This document shows positions 7,813 through 15,108 of a stretch of 15,121 bases of DNA, one piece after another. The position numbers and the translations under genes are program-made. The stretch is from JACMME01 sp051005015 (GTDB lineage Bacteria; Gemmatimonadota; Gemmatimonadetes; Gemmatimonadales; Gemmatimonadaceae), in assembly GCA_051005015.1 (NCBI GenBank), contig JBPCJT010000069.1, positions 1-15,121 on the forward strand, given 5' to 3'. The notes below the pieces were generated by a model, which was given only the letters and a program-made list of their open reading frames with translations, had not been told where the DNA came from and searched no databases. The stretch's first letter is position 1. The number at the start of each line of letters is the position of its first letter.

Positions 7813-8093
7813 CACTAGCTCATTAGTTTTCTTAGACTTAGCTAGCGTGGACCTGGTGCTCGATTTGACATTCAGCTTCGTGAGCTGCCGGGGTCGGGAT
7901 GCGGAGCAAGTGGCATATGATTTGATTAAGTCGGCTGCGCCGCACGTAGCATCCTTATGAAAGTCAATTGATCTGGATCGCATCGCTCGAGCCAAGGAGG
8001 CACGGCGACTGGCCGGTTTGCGCAAGGATCGTGCAAACCACGCGGTAGCTTTACCTTGGATGATTGGCTGCCTGCGAGAAATGGAGATACAAA
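7813..8093 (+). other. Boundary spacer without an intact gene; possible decayed reading frame
   Basis: About 280 bp between the FkbM remnant and the NusG-like gene. The left part is AT-richer than its surroundings and carries the inverted repeat CTAGCT (7815-7820) / AGCTAG (7840-7845) with a 19-nt loop and no following T-run. A plus-strand frame from GTG 7847 reads plausibly protein-like to a TGA at 7958-7960. It resumes in the same frame after the stop with the charged helical segment DLDRIARAKEARRLAGLRKD and ends near 8093. This could be an interrupted small gene, but no family was identified and chance cannot be excluded. Confidence 0.35.
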
Positions 8094-8501
8094 GTGGCAC
8101 CAGAATTGTGCTGGATGCTTTTATACACCAAGCCGTATGCGGAGAGCTGGGCCGAGATCAATTTGCGAAAGCAGGGCTTCGCTACGCTCTTGCCGCGCGT
8201 TCGCAGGCGGGGTGGGACAGGCCCTCTGTTTCCGAGGTACTTGTTCGCTGGACATGAGCGGGGGGAGAGGGCGGATCCGTTGCGGAGCACGCGCGGCGTG
8301 CTTTACGTCGTCCAGTGCGGACAACGTCCGGCTCGGGTTCCGGGTTCGGTGGTCGAAGAAGTCCGTTCGCGTATGGACGAGCAGGGCATCGTTTCTCTCG
8401 ATGAGATCAGGCCCGCGGACCCTCTGTTTGCCAAGGCCGAGCGGGAGCGAGTGCGCGCACTCATGAAGTTTGCGCGCGCCGGTTTCCGCGTCGTTGCCTA
8501 A
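8094..8501 (+). CDS. NusG/UpxY/RfaH-like antitermination factor, KOW domain missing
   Basis: A specialised NusG paralogue of the kind that heads polysaccharide operons and helps RNA polymerase read through them. The NusG N-terminal domain is clear: CWMLLYTKPYAESWAEINLR (6-25), KQGFATLLPRV (26-36), PLFPRYLF (44-51) and RSTRGVLYVV (64-73), then PARVPGSVVEEV. Start GTG 8094 is chosen because GGAGA at 8083-8087 precedes it and the domain begins right after; an upstream in-frame TTG at 8064 adds unconvincing residues. The protein is only 135 aa. After DPLFAKAERERVRAL (109-123), where the KOW domain should begin, it stops within 13 residues, so nearly all of the C-terminal ribosome/Rho-contact domain is absent. 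The AGGAT repeat array begins 6 bp after the stop. It may be a working N-terminal-domain-only factor or a gene broken at a recombination point. Confidence 0.78.
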   Translation: MAPELCWMLLYTKPYAESWAEINLRKQGFATLLPRVRRRGGTGPLFPRYLFAGHERGERADPLRSTRGVLYVVQCGQRPARVPGSVVEEVRSRMDEQGIVSLDEIRPADPLFAKAERERVRALMKFARAGFRVVA

Positions 8502-8506
8502 CAGCG

Positions 8507-8598
8507 GACAGGATGGAGAGGATAGAAACAGTCCCGATTCAACATCGGCGCCATTCCTGTAAATCCTTTTTTATCCCGTAAATCCTTTTTATCCTGTC
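8507..8598. repeat. Inverted AGGAT/ATCCT repeat array with central hairpin
   Basis: The left arm carries AGGAT at 8510-8514 and 8519-8523 (9-bp period). The right arm carries the complement, TTCCT at 8554, ATCCT at 8563, ATCCC at 8573, ATCCT at 8582 and ATCCT at 8591, spaced 9, 10, 9 and 9 bp. The outer 17 bases of the arms (8507-8523 and 8582-8598) are inverted repeats matching at 14 of 17 positions. Between the arms lies a perfect 5-bp hairpin, CCGAT TCAAC ATCGG (8534-8548). From memory, similar AGGAT-period elements are interspersed in GC-rich soil bacteria; this copy's family membership is an inference. It fills the spacer between the truncated NusG-like gene and the sugar dehydrogenase. 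Confidence 0.75.
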
Positions 8599-8719
8599 GA
8601 ATCACTCCCCCCCGAGACTGTGACTGGTACTGGCCACTGCCGCTGAAAATGGCACTAATCCTATCATTCAGTACAACCACCAGGTAGCCACCACCAGCCT
8701 CCGACAACCTGAATCTCCC
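8599..8719 (+). promoter_or_regulatory. Probable leader of the polysaccharide operon
   Basis: The 121 bp before the sugar-dehydrogenase start contain no gene. TATCAT at 8662-8667 resembles a -10 hexamer, without a clear -35 partner. GTACTG (8627-8632) and CAGTAC (8669-8674) form a short inverted repeat with a 36-nt loop. The last 40 bases are pyrimidine/ACC-rich, and no Shine-Dalgarno sequence precedes the ATG at 8720. A recruitment site for the NusG-like factor could be here or in the repeat array, but no known ops-type sequence was recognised. Confidence 0.3.
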
Positions 8720-10066
8720 ATGAGTATCCATAAAACTCTCTCCGAGAAGATCGCGAACCGCAAGATCGTGTGCGGTGTCGTGGGCCTCGGCTACGTTGGA
8801 TTGCCGCTCGCGGTTGAAATGGGGCGGGAAGGAATCCGTGTCATCGGCTTCGAAAAGTCCGTACGCGTGACCGATCTCGTTAATGCCGGTGAGAGCCATA
8901 TCAAGGATGTCGCCGCCACGCATGTCGCCAAGCTGCGGGAAGCGGGGCTCCTCGAGGCAACCACCGACATGTCGCGTCTTTCCGAGTGTGATGTCGTTTC
9001 GATCTGCGTGCCGACGCCGCTCGGCAAGACCAAGGATCCGGACATGTCGTACGTGGTGAGCGTTACCGAGGCAATTGCGGACGCGCTGAGGCCGGGGCAG
9101 ATCATCGTCCTCGAGTCGACCACGTATCCTGGCACGACCCGGGATCTCATGTTGCCGAAACTCGAGGAGGGTGGACTGGTTGTGGGCGAGGACTTCTTTC
9201 TCTGCTTTTCGCCGGAACGCGTCGATCCAGGCAACGCGAAGTGGCACACGAAGAACACGCCCAAAGTGTTGGGCGGCGTGACAGAGAAGTGCACTGATTT
9301 GGGCGTCGACGTATACAAACTCTTCATCGACAATGTGGTAAGGGTAAGCTCTCCCGAAGCCGCCGAGCTCACCAAGCTGCTGGAAAACACCTTTCGCATG
9401 ATCAATATCGGCCTTGCCAATGAGATGGCGATGATCTGCGACAGGCTTGGCGTAGACGTGTGGGAGGTAATCGACGCCGCGAGCACCAAGCCGTTCGGTT
9501 TCATGAAATTCACGCCGGGACCCGGTCTTGGCGGGCACTGCATACCCCTCGATCCGCATTATCTCGCGTGGAAGATGCGCACGCTGGCGTACAAGACGCG
9601 GATGATCGAGCTGGCCGGGGAAATCAACACGGAGATGCCGGCATTCTGGGTGACGAAGATGCAGGACGCGCTCAACCAGGTTGGGAAGGCTCTGAAGGGA
9701 GCAAAAGTGCTGGTGCTAGGCGTCGCGTACAAGAAGGACATCGACGACTTGCGTGAGTCGCCTGCCCTCGAGATTCTGCACCACCTCACCCAGAAGGGAG
9801 CGCTCGTCAAGTATCACGATGCATTTTGTCCCGATATTGTCGATGATGGGCACACTCCGTCGGGTGCCGTCGGCAGGTCGGTAGATCTGACGGATGATGT
9901 GATTCGTGATTCAGACGCGGTCATGATAGTCACGGACCACTCCAACATTGACTACTGCCGCGTCGCTGAACTGGCGCAGGTTCTTATTGACACCCGGAAT
10001 GCATGCGGCGGAAAGCGGGGCAATGCCGCGAGGGAAGGTGTTGCGGCGGTGCTGGCGGGGGCCTAG
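8720..10066 (+). CDS. Nucleotide sugar dehydrogenase (UDP-GlcNAc 6-dehydrogenase, WbpA-like)
   Basis: NAD+-dependent two-step oxidation of the C6 hydroxyl of a UDP-sugar to the uronic acid; the cytoplasmic product feeds polysaccharide assembly. The 448-aa protein has a Rossmann NAD motif GVVGLGYVGLPLA (19-31), CVPTPLGKTKDPDMSY (96-111), FSPERVDPGN (163-172), the central helix AAELTKLLENTFRMINIGLANE (starting near 214), and the active-site loop GPGLGGHCIPLDPHYLAWK with catalytic Cys274. The C-terminal UDP-binding domain has VLGVAYKKDIDDLRESPALEI. The loop GLGGHCIPLDP matches the UDP-GlcNAc dehydrogenase (WbpA) subgroup better than UDP-glucose dehydrogenase, but UDP-GalNAc or UDP-ManNAc as substrate cannot be excluded. 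It is the first intact enzyme gene of the locus, 40 bp ahead of the exporter genes. Confidence 0.92.
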   Translation: MSIHKTLSEKIANRKIVCGVVGLGYVGLPLAVEMGREGIRVIGFEKSVRVTDLVNAGESHIKDVAATHVAKLREAGLLEATTDMSRLSECDVVSICVPTPLGKTKDPDMSYVVSVTEAIADALRPGQIIVLESTTYPGTTRDLMLPKLEEGGLVVGEDFFLCFSPERVDPGNAKWHTKNTPKVLGGVTEKCTDLGVDVYKLFIDNVVRVSSPEAAELTKLLENTFRMINIGLANEMAMICDRLGVDVWEVIDAASTKPFGFMKFTPGPGLGGHCIPLDPHYLAWKMRTLAYKTRMIELAGEINTEMPAFWVTKMQDALNQVGKALKGAKVLVLGVAYKKDIDDLRESPALEILHHLTQKGALVKYHDAFCPDIVDDGHTPSGAVGRSVDLTDDVIRDSDAVMIVTDHSNIDYCRVAELAQVLIDTRNACGGKRGNAAREGVAAVLAGA

Positions 10067-10106
10067 CTGAAACCTCACAATTGAGCGTCTCCACGCCAAG
10101 ATCGTA

Positions 10107-11009
10107 ATGGCACTCAAGGTCACGCCCGAGAGCGTGACTCTTCCGGCCGTTTCGGCTCGGGAGCTCGAGCGGAACGAAGTTACGCCGTCCAACATGCCCG
10201 TCGTTGTGATCGACGGTTCAGCGCATTGGAAGCAATGGTGGCTTGATCTCTACCTCTATCGCGGCGCGCTGCAAAGCCTCATGTGGCGCAACGTGCGATC
10301 GCGATACAAGCAGGCAGTCCTCGGTATGGCCTGGGCCGTGATTCAGCCAACGGTGCAGGTAGTGGTTTTCACCGTGGTGTTCGGAAGGCTCGCAAGTGTG
10401 CCATCGGGCGGAGTGCCATATCCGCTGTTCGCGCTGGCGGGGCTGCTGCCATGGAACTTGTTCGCCAAGGTGATCAACGATGGAGCGGTGTCGCTGGTAG
10501 CGAACCAGCATATCATCACAAAGCTGTTCTTTCCGAGAATCTATCTTGTGCTTGCTGTGGGTGCCTCCGCGCTTCTGGACGCGCTGGTTACGCTCGCGGC
10601 GCTCGCAGCGCTCATGGTATGGTACGGGCTGACTCCCGACGCCGGTGCTCTGTTCGCCGTTCCGGCACTCGTTGGGGTGATCGTTCTGTCCTACGGGCTT
10701 GCGGCTCTGCTCGCGGCGATCAATGCGCGCTGGCGTGACGTGCAACACACGCTGCCGTTCCTGATGCAGGTCGCACTTTTCGCGACCCCTGTCCTGTATC
10801 AAACCTCCTACTTGCCGTCACGTTGGCGCTTTCTCCTGGCGCTGAACCCGATGACCGGGCTTATCGAGATCTTCCGGGGCAGCATTCTCGGTCTGGGGCT
10901 TCCGGAAGTGCGCATCGTAGTTGTGTCGCTCGGCGTTAGTTTCGCTGCGATCGTGGCTGGCGTCTGGTACTTCACTCGCTCCGAGGCGACGATAGTCGAC
11001 GTTGTGTGA
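10107..11009 (+). CDS. wzm: ABC polysaccharide exporter permease (Wzm-like, ABC-2 type)
   Basis: Inner-membrane subunit of an ABC transporter exporting a lipid-linked O-antigen- or capsule-type glycan. The 300-aa protein has a cytoplasmic N-terminus of about 65 residues including the interfacial YRGALQSLMWRNVRSRYKQ segment, typical of the family. Membrane segments lie near residues 71-93, 105-123, 146-172, 180-205, 216-235 and 269-289. LGMAWAVIQPTVQ (72-84) and LNPMTGLIEIFRGSILG (246-262) are family hallmarks. Start ATG 10107 gives a slightly long N-terminus; later in-frame starts are possible, since no strong Shine-Dalgarno is seen. Its TGA overlaps the GTG start of the ATPase gene by 4 nt, so the two subunits are translationally coupled. 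Confidence 0.92.
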   Translation: MALKVTPESVTLPAVSARELERNEVTPSNMPVVVIDGSAHWKQWWLDLYLYRGALQSLMWRNVRSRYKQAVLGMAWAVIQPTVQVVVFTVVFGRLASVPSGGVPYPLFALAGLLPWNLFAKVINDGAVSLVANQHIITKLFFPRIYLVLAVGASALLDALVTLAALAALMVWYGLTPDAGALFAVPALVGVIVLSYGLAALLAAINARWRDVQHTLPFLMQVALFATPVLYQTSYLPSRWRFLLALNPMTGLIEIFRGSILGLGLPEVRIVVVSLGVSFAAIVAGVWYFTRSEATIVDVV

Positions 11010-12253
11010 GCAATTACGCGGTAGAGGTGGAGGGGCTCAGCAAGCGTTATAGGATCCGAAACCCAAAGGCGCTGCCGATCACCGGCTTTCTGACGCGGGC
11101 GCTGCGGGCGGCACGAGAGCCACGCACTCTGGATGTTGAAGTGCTGCGGGATGTCAATTTTGACGTGAAGCAGGGAGAGGTATTCGGCATTATTGGCCGG
11201 AACGGAGCCGGCAAGAGCACTCTCCTCAAGATACTGGCGCGAATCACGAGCCCGAGTGGCGGGCGAGCAACCATCCGCGGTCGCGTAGCCAGCCTGCTCG
11301 AAGTCGGGACCGGCTTCCACCCGGAGCTCACCGGACGGGAAAACGTTTATCTCAACGGAATGCTGCTGGGCATGCCGTCGCGCGAAGTGGATCGCGTGTT
11401 TGATGAGATCTGCGATTTCGCCGGGATAGGAGCCTACATAGATACGCCAATCAAGCGATACTCCAGTGGCATGCAGCTCCGTCTCGCGTTCGCGGTGGCA
11501 GCGCATCTGGCCGCGGACACCATGATCGTCGACGAGGTTCTTGCGGTAGGCGATGCGGAATTCCAGACCAAGTGCACTCAGGCATTGCGTGAGGCGGCTG
11601 GTCACGGACGAACAACGCTCTTTGTAAGCCATAATATGGCGGCCGTCGAAAATCTCTGTTCGCGGGCGCTGCTGTTGCGGCAAGGTGTGGTTCAGCGCAC
11701 TGGCCCGGCGAAAGACGTAGTTCGCGAATACCTCCGCGGCGTACTGCCTTCGGAGGGCGCGAACGCGAACTACGTGGTGGGCGCCGATCATGTGGGCAAG
11801 ACGGCGGCGTGGTTCACTACCGCACAAGTACGCGGAAGCGACGGAGGCATGCCCGTCCAGGGCGAAGATATCGTCGTGACTGTGGAGTTCGAGGTCAGCG
11901 AGCACGTTCGCAAGCTGCAGATCAGTCTGGCCGTGTCTACTACAGACGGGGCGCTCGTAAGTGCACTGAGCAATGGTGACTATCGAGCCGAGTGGGATGT
12001 ACGCCGCGGTAGCTACCGAGCGAAAATTCACATGAACTCGCCGCGGTTGGTTCCGCGGACTTATTCGCTGTCGCTTCGAGCGATGCAGGGCTGGGGCGCG
12101 GAAATATTTGATGATGTTCCGGACGCATTGACATTCAGCGTACTCGGACGGGATGTGCTTGGTACCGGCGTTCCCCTGCTCGCTGACCGCGGGGTCACCT
12201 GGTCGCCTGTAACGTACGAAATCACGGCGCTCGCTGCCGCCGACTCGCTGTGA
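11006..12253 (+). CDS. wzt: ABC polysaccharide exporter ATPase with C-terminal sugar-binding domain (Wzt-like)
   Basis: Nucleotide-binding subunit partnering the permease just upstream. In the 415-aa protein the ATPase domain (about 5-245) shows Walker A GRNGAGKST (64-72), the signature YSSGMQLRLAFA (152-163), Walker B TMIVDEVLAVGD (172-183) and switch His in VSHN (207-210). HPELTGRENVYLNG (105-118) is characteristic of the polysaccharide-export subgroup. Residues of about 265-410 form the beta-rich Wzt C-terminal domain, which in E. coli O8/O9a binds the modified non-reducing end of the finished chain. Its presence suggests that this locus exports only terminated chains. GTG 11006 overlaps the permease stop by 4 nt. 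A 70-bp spacer with no evident signal follows. Confidence 0.94.
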   Translation: MSNYAVEVEGLSKRYRIRNPKALPITGFLTRALRAAREPRTLDVEVLRDVNFDVKQGEVFGIIGRNGAGKSTLLKILARITSPSGGRATIRGRVASLLEVGTGFHPELTGRENVYLNGMLLGMPSREVDRVFDEICDFAGIGAYIDTPIKRYSSGMQLRLAFAVAAHLAADTMIVDEVLAVGDAEFQTKCTQALREAAGHGRTTLFVSHNMAAVENLCSRALLLRQGVVQRTGPAKDVVREYLRGVLPSEGANANYVVGADHVGKTAAWFTTAQVRGSDGGMPVQGEDIVVTVEFEVSEHVRKLQISLAVSTTDGALVSALSNGDYRAEWDVRRGSYRAKIHMNSPRLVPRTYSLSLRAMQGWGAEIFDDVPDALTFSVLGRDVLGTGVPLLADRGVTWSPVTYEITALAAADSL

Positions 12254-12323
12254 CAGACGCGAGCATTCAGCGCATTTCGCTGTCGCGCAGCAGGCAACTG
12301 CGACCCTTCCTCAATTACGCCAT

Positions 12324-13772
12324 ATGACACTGCCGGCTCCGTCGCTGGAAGAGCGCTCGCAAACTCTCGCGAGTTTCGACTGGCAGTGGGCCCATTTGCC
12401 CGACGGCGATTTCATGCCAGGCGATCCATGGTTCGATGCCAATGCGCACTGGGCCCTGGCTGAGGAGATGTGCGCCATTTCCCCGGAATGGTTCGCTGGA
12501 AAGCGCGTTCTGGACGCCGGCTGCGGTCAGGGCAGATGGACCAAGGTGCTGCTCGAGCTCGGCGCTCTGGTAACGGCGGTAGACTTCAGCGAGGCGGGAC
12601 TGGCACGCACGCGTTCACTGGCCGGCGATACGGACCGGCTGACGACGCGGCGCGTTAATCTTCTGGATATTCCCAGCGATCTCGCAACAGAGCGATTCGA
12701 CCTCGTGTTCTCGTTTGGGGTTCTCCATCACACGGGACATACCTGGCAGGCTCTGGAGAATGTCGCGCGCCTCGTGGGGGACGGGGGGGCAATGTTTCTG
12801 TATCTCTACGGTGAGAAATCGTGGGAAAAGGAAGAGCGCGAGCGAATCGAGCGGCTACGGCACTCGCTGGCGCGGCTCCCATTCGAGGAAAAGATCGCGG
12901 AGCTGCGGCGCCGGTTTCCGGGCGATGATCCGCATCAGATGTTTGATCTGCTGAGTCCCGTAATCAACGACCGCGTCCTATTCGACGACGTTGTCGCCCG
13001 GCTTTCCCCTCTTGGTTTCGAGCGTTCTGATCAGACTATCAGCGATAGCGAGGTGTACGTGCGCGCGCTGCGACCGGGGTTCCCGGAAGCGGCATTACTG
13101 CCGGTAGTCGGAAAACAAAGCCGGTACAGGGAAGAGCTCGCGAGCCGATTCATGCACCGCAAAGGGGCTGTGTTCGAGGACCATTTGCGTACCGCCGTCG
13201 CTGGCGTCGCACCACGCCCCACTCCTCGCGTATTTCACGATGCCTTGGCGGGCTACTCCCGAGACGCGGCCATTCTCGACGTCAGCTTCGCCCCGGATCG
13301 CGTCCTGGCTGAACCCGGTTTTAGACCGAGTGTTCATTTTTGGAACGGACCCTCCCTCATTACACCGGGCCTCCATCCGGAACAGACGGGCGATGTAGTC
13401 CTTCTCGCGGGCGGGGTTCTAGGCGCTTGCAGATTTCCCGAAGTAATGTTCGCGCGACTGTGGGAGCGCGTTCGTGCCGGGGGACACCTGCTAGTCGAAG
13501 TTTCGCCCGACGGATTTGGCGACATGCGACGCACTCTGTTTGAGCGGCTATACAGCGTGCGAGCGGATGTTCCGGGGAAATTAGCCGCGCTGTTGGGTAG
13601 ACATGTTGATTGGTGCTCCGGTGCCGGACTTTACGCGCTCGGGAGAAACAGTTTGCTAAACCCGGTGACATGTGAACGCGCCGAGGCGGTGTTGACGGCG
13701 GTTGGATGCCGACGAATGTCCTGGAGGGCGGCCCGTGCCGGAACGTTGCTCCTCCTCGCTGAACGTGAGTGA
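12324..13772 (+). CDS. Class I SAM-dependent methyltransferase with a long unassigned C-terminal half
   Basis: The first part (about 55-165) is a typical SAM methyltransferase fold: motif I VLDAGCGQGRW (62-72), acidic AVDFSEAGL (85-93) at the ribose-binding strand, FDLVFSFGVLHHTGH (125-139) and the post-motif strand GDGGAMFLYLYG (152-163). Residues 165-250 form a charged insertion typical of methyltransferases acting on glycans or lipids. Residues of about 300-482 are unusual for the family. They include GDVVLLAGGVLGACRFPEVMF and RAGGHLLVEVSPDGFGD, which look like the second half of another methyltransferase-like Rossmann fold without a glycine-rich motif I. Being next to a Wzt with a sugar-binding tail, it could be the chain-terminating enzyme; this is inference. 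The next gene overlaps its 3' end. Confidence 0.85.
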   Translation: MTLPAPSLEERSQTLASFDWQWAHLPDGDFMPGDPWFDANAHWALAEEMCAISPEWFAGKRVLDAGCGQGRWTKVLLELGALVTAVDFSEAGLARTRSLAGDTDRLTTRRVNLLDIPSDLATERFDLVFSFGVLHHTGHTWQALENVARLVGDGGAMFLYLYGEKSWEKEERERIERLRHSLARLPFEEKIAELRRRFPGDDPHQMFDLLSPVINDRVLFDDVVARLSPLGFERSDQTISDSEVYVRALRPGFPEAALLPVVGKQSRYREELASRFMHRKGAVFEDHLRTAVAGVAPRPTPRVFHDALAGYSRDAAILDVSFAPDRVLAEPGFRPSVHFWNGPSLITPGLHPEQTGDVVLLAGGVLGACRFPEVMFARLWERVRAGGHLLVEVSPDGFGDMRRTLFERLYSVRADVPGKLAALLGRHVDWCSGAGLYALGRNSLLNPVTCERAEAVLTAVGCRRMSWRAARAGTLLLLAERE

Positions 13773-15108
13773 TACTGACCTGCATCCGCGCCTCTGGACG
13801 ATAACGGAATGCTACCCTCGACCCGATCGGCTCAATGACTGTGCCTTCGCGCATCGCCAGCTTGCAGGTCTTGCGCAATTCGGCTGGAGCACCAGTGTAC
13901 TTGTGCCGAACGGATGGTATCCGCCCGTTCTGTGGCGCGCGGCACCTGCATGGCGGGAGGCCCGGGAGGCTCACATTCCCGATGGCTGGGCGCTCGATGG
14001 AATACGGGTTGGCGACCTTGTATATCAGAATCGTGTTCCCAGTCGGCTCTCCAACCCCTTCACGACCGCGGAGCGCGTGCGCGACGCCCTGATCGGGCGG
14101 TTGGACCGTGAAGGCGTGAGCCGCAACCGGGATATCCTGCTCTGCCAGTTTGCGCTTCCTTATGGTGCACTTGCGGCGGACGCGGCACGGAAGCTCGACA
14201 TTCCATTCGTGGTGCAGTTGCGGGGTGATGATGTCTGGATCTGGCCGCGCAAGGATCACGGAACACTTCAGGCGTTCCGTCAAAGTATTGGAGGCGCGGA
14301 CCTCGTTCTCTCCGTGTCGCGCGCGCTGATTGACGGAGCAGCCGCGCTCTGTGAAGGCATAATGCCACCCACAGCGGTCGTGCCGAACGGCATCGACACC
14401 GTGCAATTTCGGCCAGCCGCGCATGAAGAAGAGAAATTCCGGTTGCGCCGACAATTGGGTGTTGGAGATGACAAGCTGGTCATCTTGTGCGTCGCGAATG
14501 CGCTACTGAGAAAGGGATGGAAAGAACTGCTCGACGCACTGGGAGAACTGGACACACACAACATAGTCCTCCTGGGAGTTACGGCGAGCACCGGTGGTGA
14601 TTTCGATATCGTCTTTGAGGCCAGCCGCTGCGCGCCAGCTTTGCCGGTGCGCCTGTTTAATGGTTTACACGGCGCCGAGCTGGCGGATCTGTACCGCGCG
14701 GCGGATGTTTTTTGTCTCCCGTCACATTGGGAGGGAATGTCCAATGCGGTGCTCGAAGCGATGGCTTCGGGCTTGCCTGTCGTGACATCGAGTGTTGCCG
14801 GGCATCCGGAAGTGATAACCAGTTTTACCGACGGCATCCTGATTCCCCCGCGAGACTCCAGTGCATTGACCGAGGCCTTGCGATCTGTTCTCGATTCGAA
14901 AGAGTTGCGCACGCGTCTTGGCATTGCGGCACGGCGGCGCGCGCTTGGAGTGGGGGATTCAGCGAAGGCGGGTGCGAGACTCGCCTACCTTTTCAATGCC
15001 CTTAAGCGCGGGGCGCCAGCTACTGTGTTCGGAGAAGAAAATCCCTATGCCGAGGTGGGACCGGTCCCTCCTGGAGAGACAGCAGTGAGTCTGAGTGTGG
15101 CGTCATAA
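13735..15108 (+). CDS. Glycosyltransferase family 4 (GT-B fold)
   Basis: Retaining glycosyltransferase of the GT4 type, transferring a sugar from a nucleotide donor to a growing glycan at the cytoplasmic face. From GTG 13735 the protein is 457 aa. N-terminal Rossmann lobe: RLWTITECYPRP (19-30), the acceptor-side FVVQLRGDDVW (158-168) and VVPNGIDTVQFRP (215-227) at the hinge. C-terminal lobe: LCVANALLRKGWKELLDAL (251-269) and the EX7E donor-binding motif in HWEGMSNAVLEAMASGLPVV, with Glu333 and Glu341. GTG 13735 is chosen because GGAGG (13723-13727) precedes it by 7 nt. The first domain strand begins near residue 19, so GTG 13765 is an alternative. It overlaps the methyltransferase gene by 38 nt. 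Donor and acceptor cannot be told from sequence. Confidence 0.9.
   Translation: MPERCSSSLNVSDTDLHPRLWTITECYPRPDRLNDCAFAHRQLAGLAQFGWSTSVLVPNGWYPPVLWRAAPAWREAREAHIPDGWALDGIRVGDLVYQNRVPSRLSNPFTTAERVRDALIGRLDREGVSRNRDILLCQFALPYGALAADAARKLDIPFVVQLRGDDVWIWPRKDHGTLQAFRQSIGGADLVLSVSRALIDGAAALCEGIMPPTAVVPNGIDTVQFRPAAHEEEKFRLRRQLGVGDDKLVILCVANALLRKGWKELLDALGELDTHNIVLLGVTASTGGDFDIVFEASRCAPALPVRLFNGLHGAELADLYRAADVFCLPSHWEGMSNAVLEAMASGLPVVTSSVAGHPEVITSFTDGILIPPRDSSALTEALRSVLDSKELRTRLGIAARRRALGVGDSAKAGARLAYLFNALKRGAPATVFGEENPYAEVGPVPPGETAVSLSVAS

Noticed and set aside
7815..7845. CTAGCT/AGCTAG inverted repeat as a terminator or attachment site
   Set aside because: The stem is only 6 bp with a loop of about 19 nt, no T-run follows, and no integrase or second copy of the site is visible.
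7582..8100. 172-aa minus-strand open frame across the boundary spacer
   Set aside because: Low-complexity Arg/Ser/Lys-rich translation without motif; it runs antisense through the clear FkbM C-terminal blocks.
8534..8572. Hairpin CCGAT/ATCGG plus T6 run as an intrinsic terminator
   Set aside because: The stem is short and the T-run starts 18 nt after it, too far for a typical intrinsic terminator; the T-run is part of the ATCCT repeat arm.
8498..9559. 353-aa minus-strand open frame
   Set aside because: It is antisense to the nucleotide sugar dehydrogenase, which carries all family motifs; the His/Arg-rich translation is a shadow.
10808..12031. 407-aa minus-strand open frame
   Set aside because: It lies opposite the wzt gene, whose Walker A, signature and Walker B motifs are unambiguous; the minus-strand translation shows no domain and is His/Arg/Ser-rich as expected for a shadow frame in GC-rich DNA.
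13360..14454. 364-aa minus-strand open frame
   Set aside because: It spans the end of the methyltransferase and the first half of the GT4 gene in antisense, contains no recognisable motif and is rich in Arg/Pro/His.
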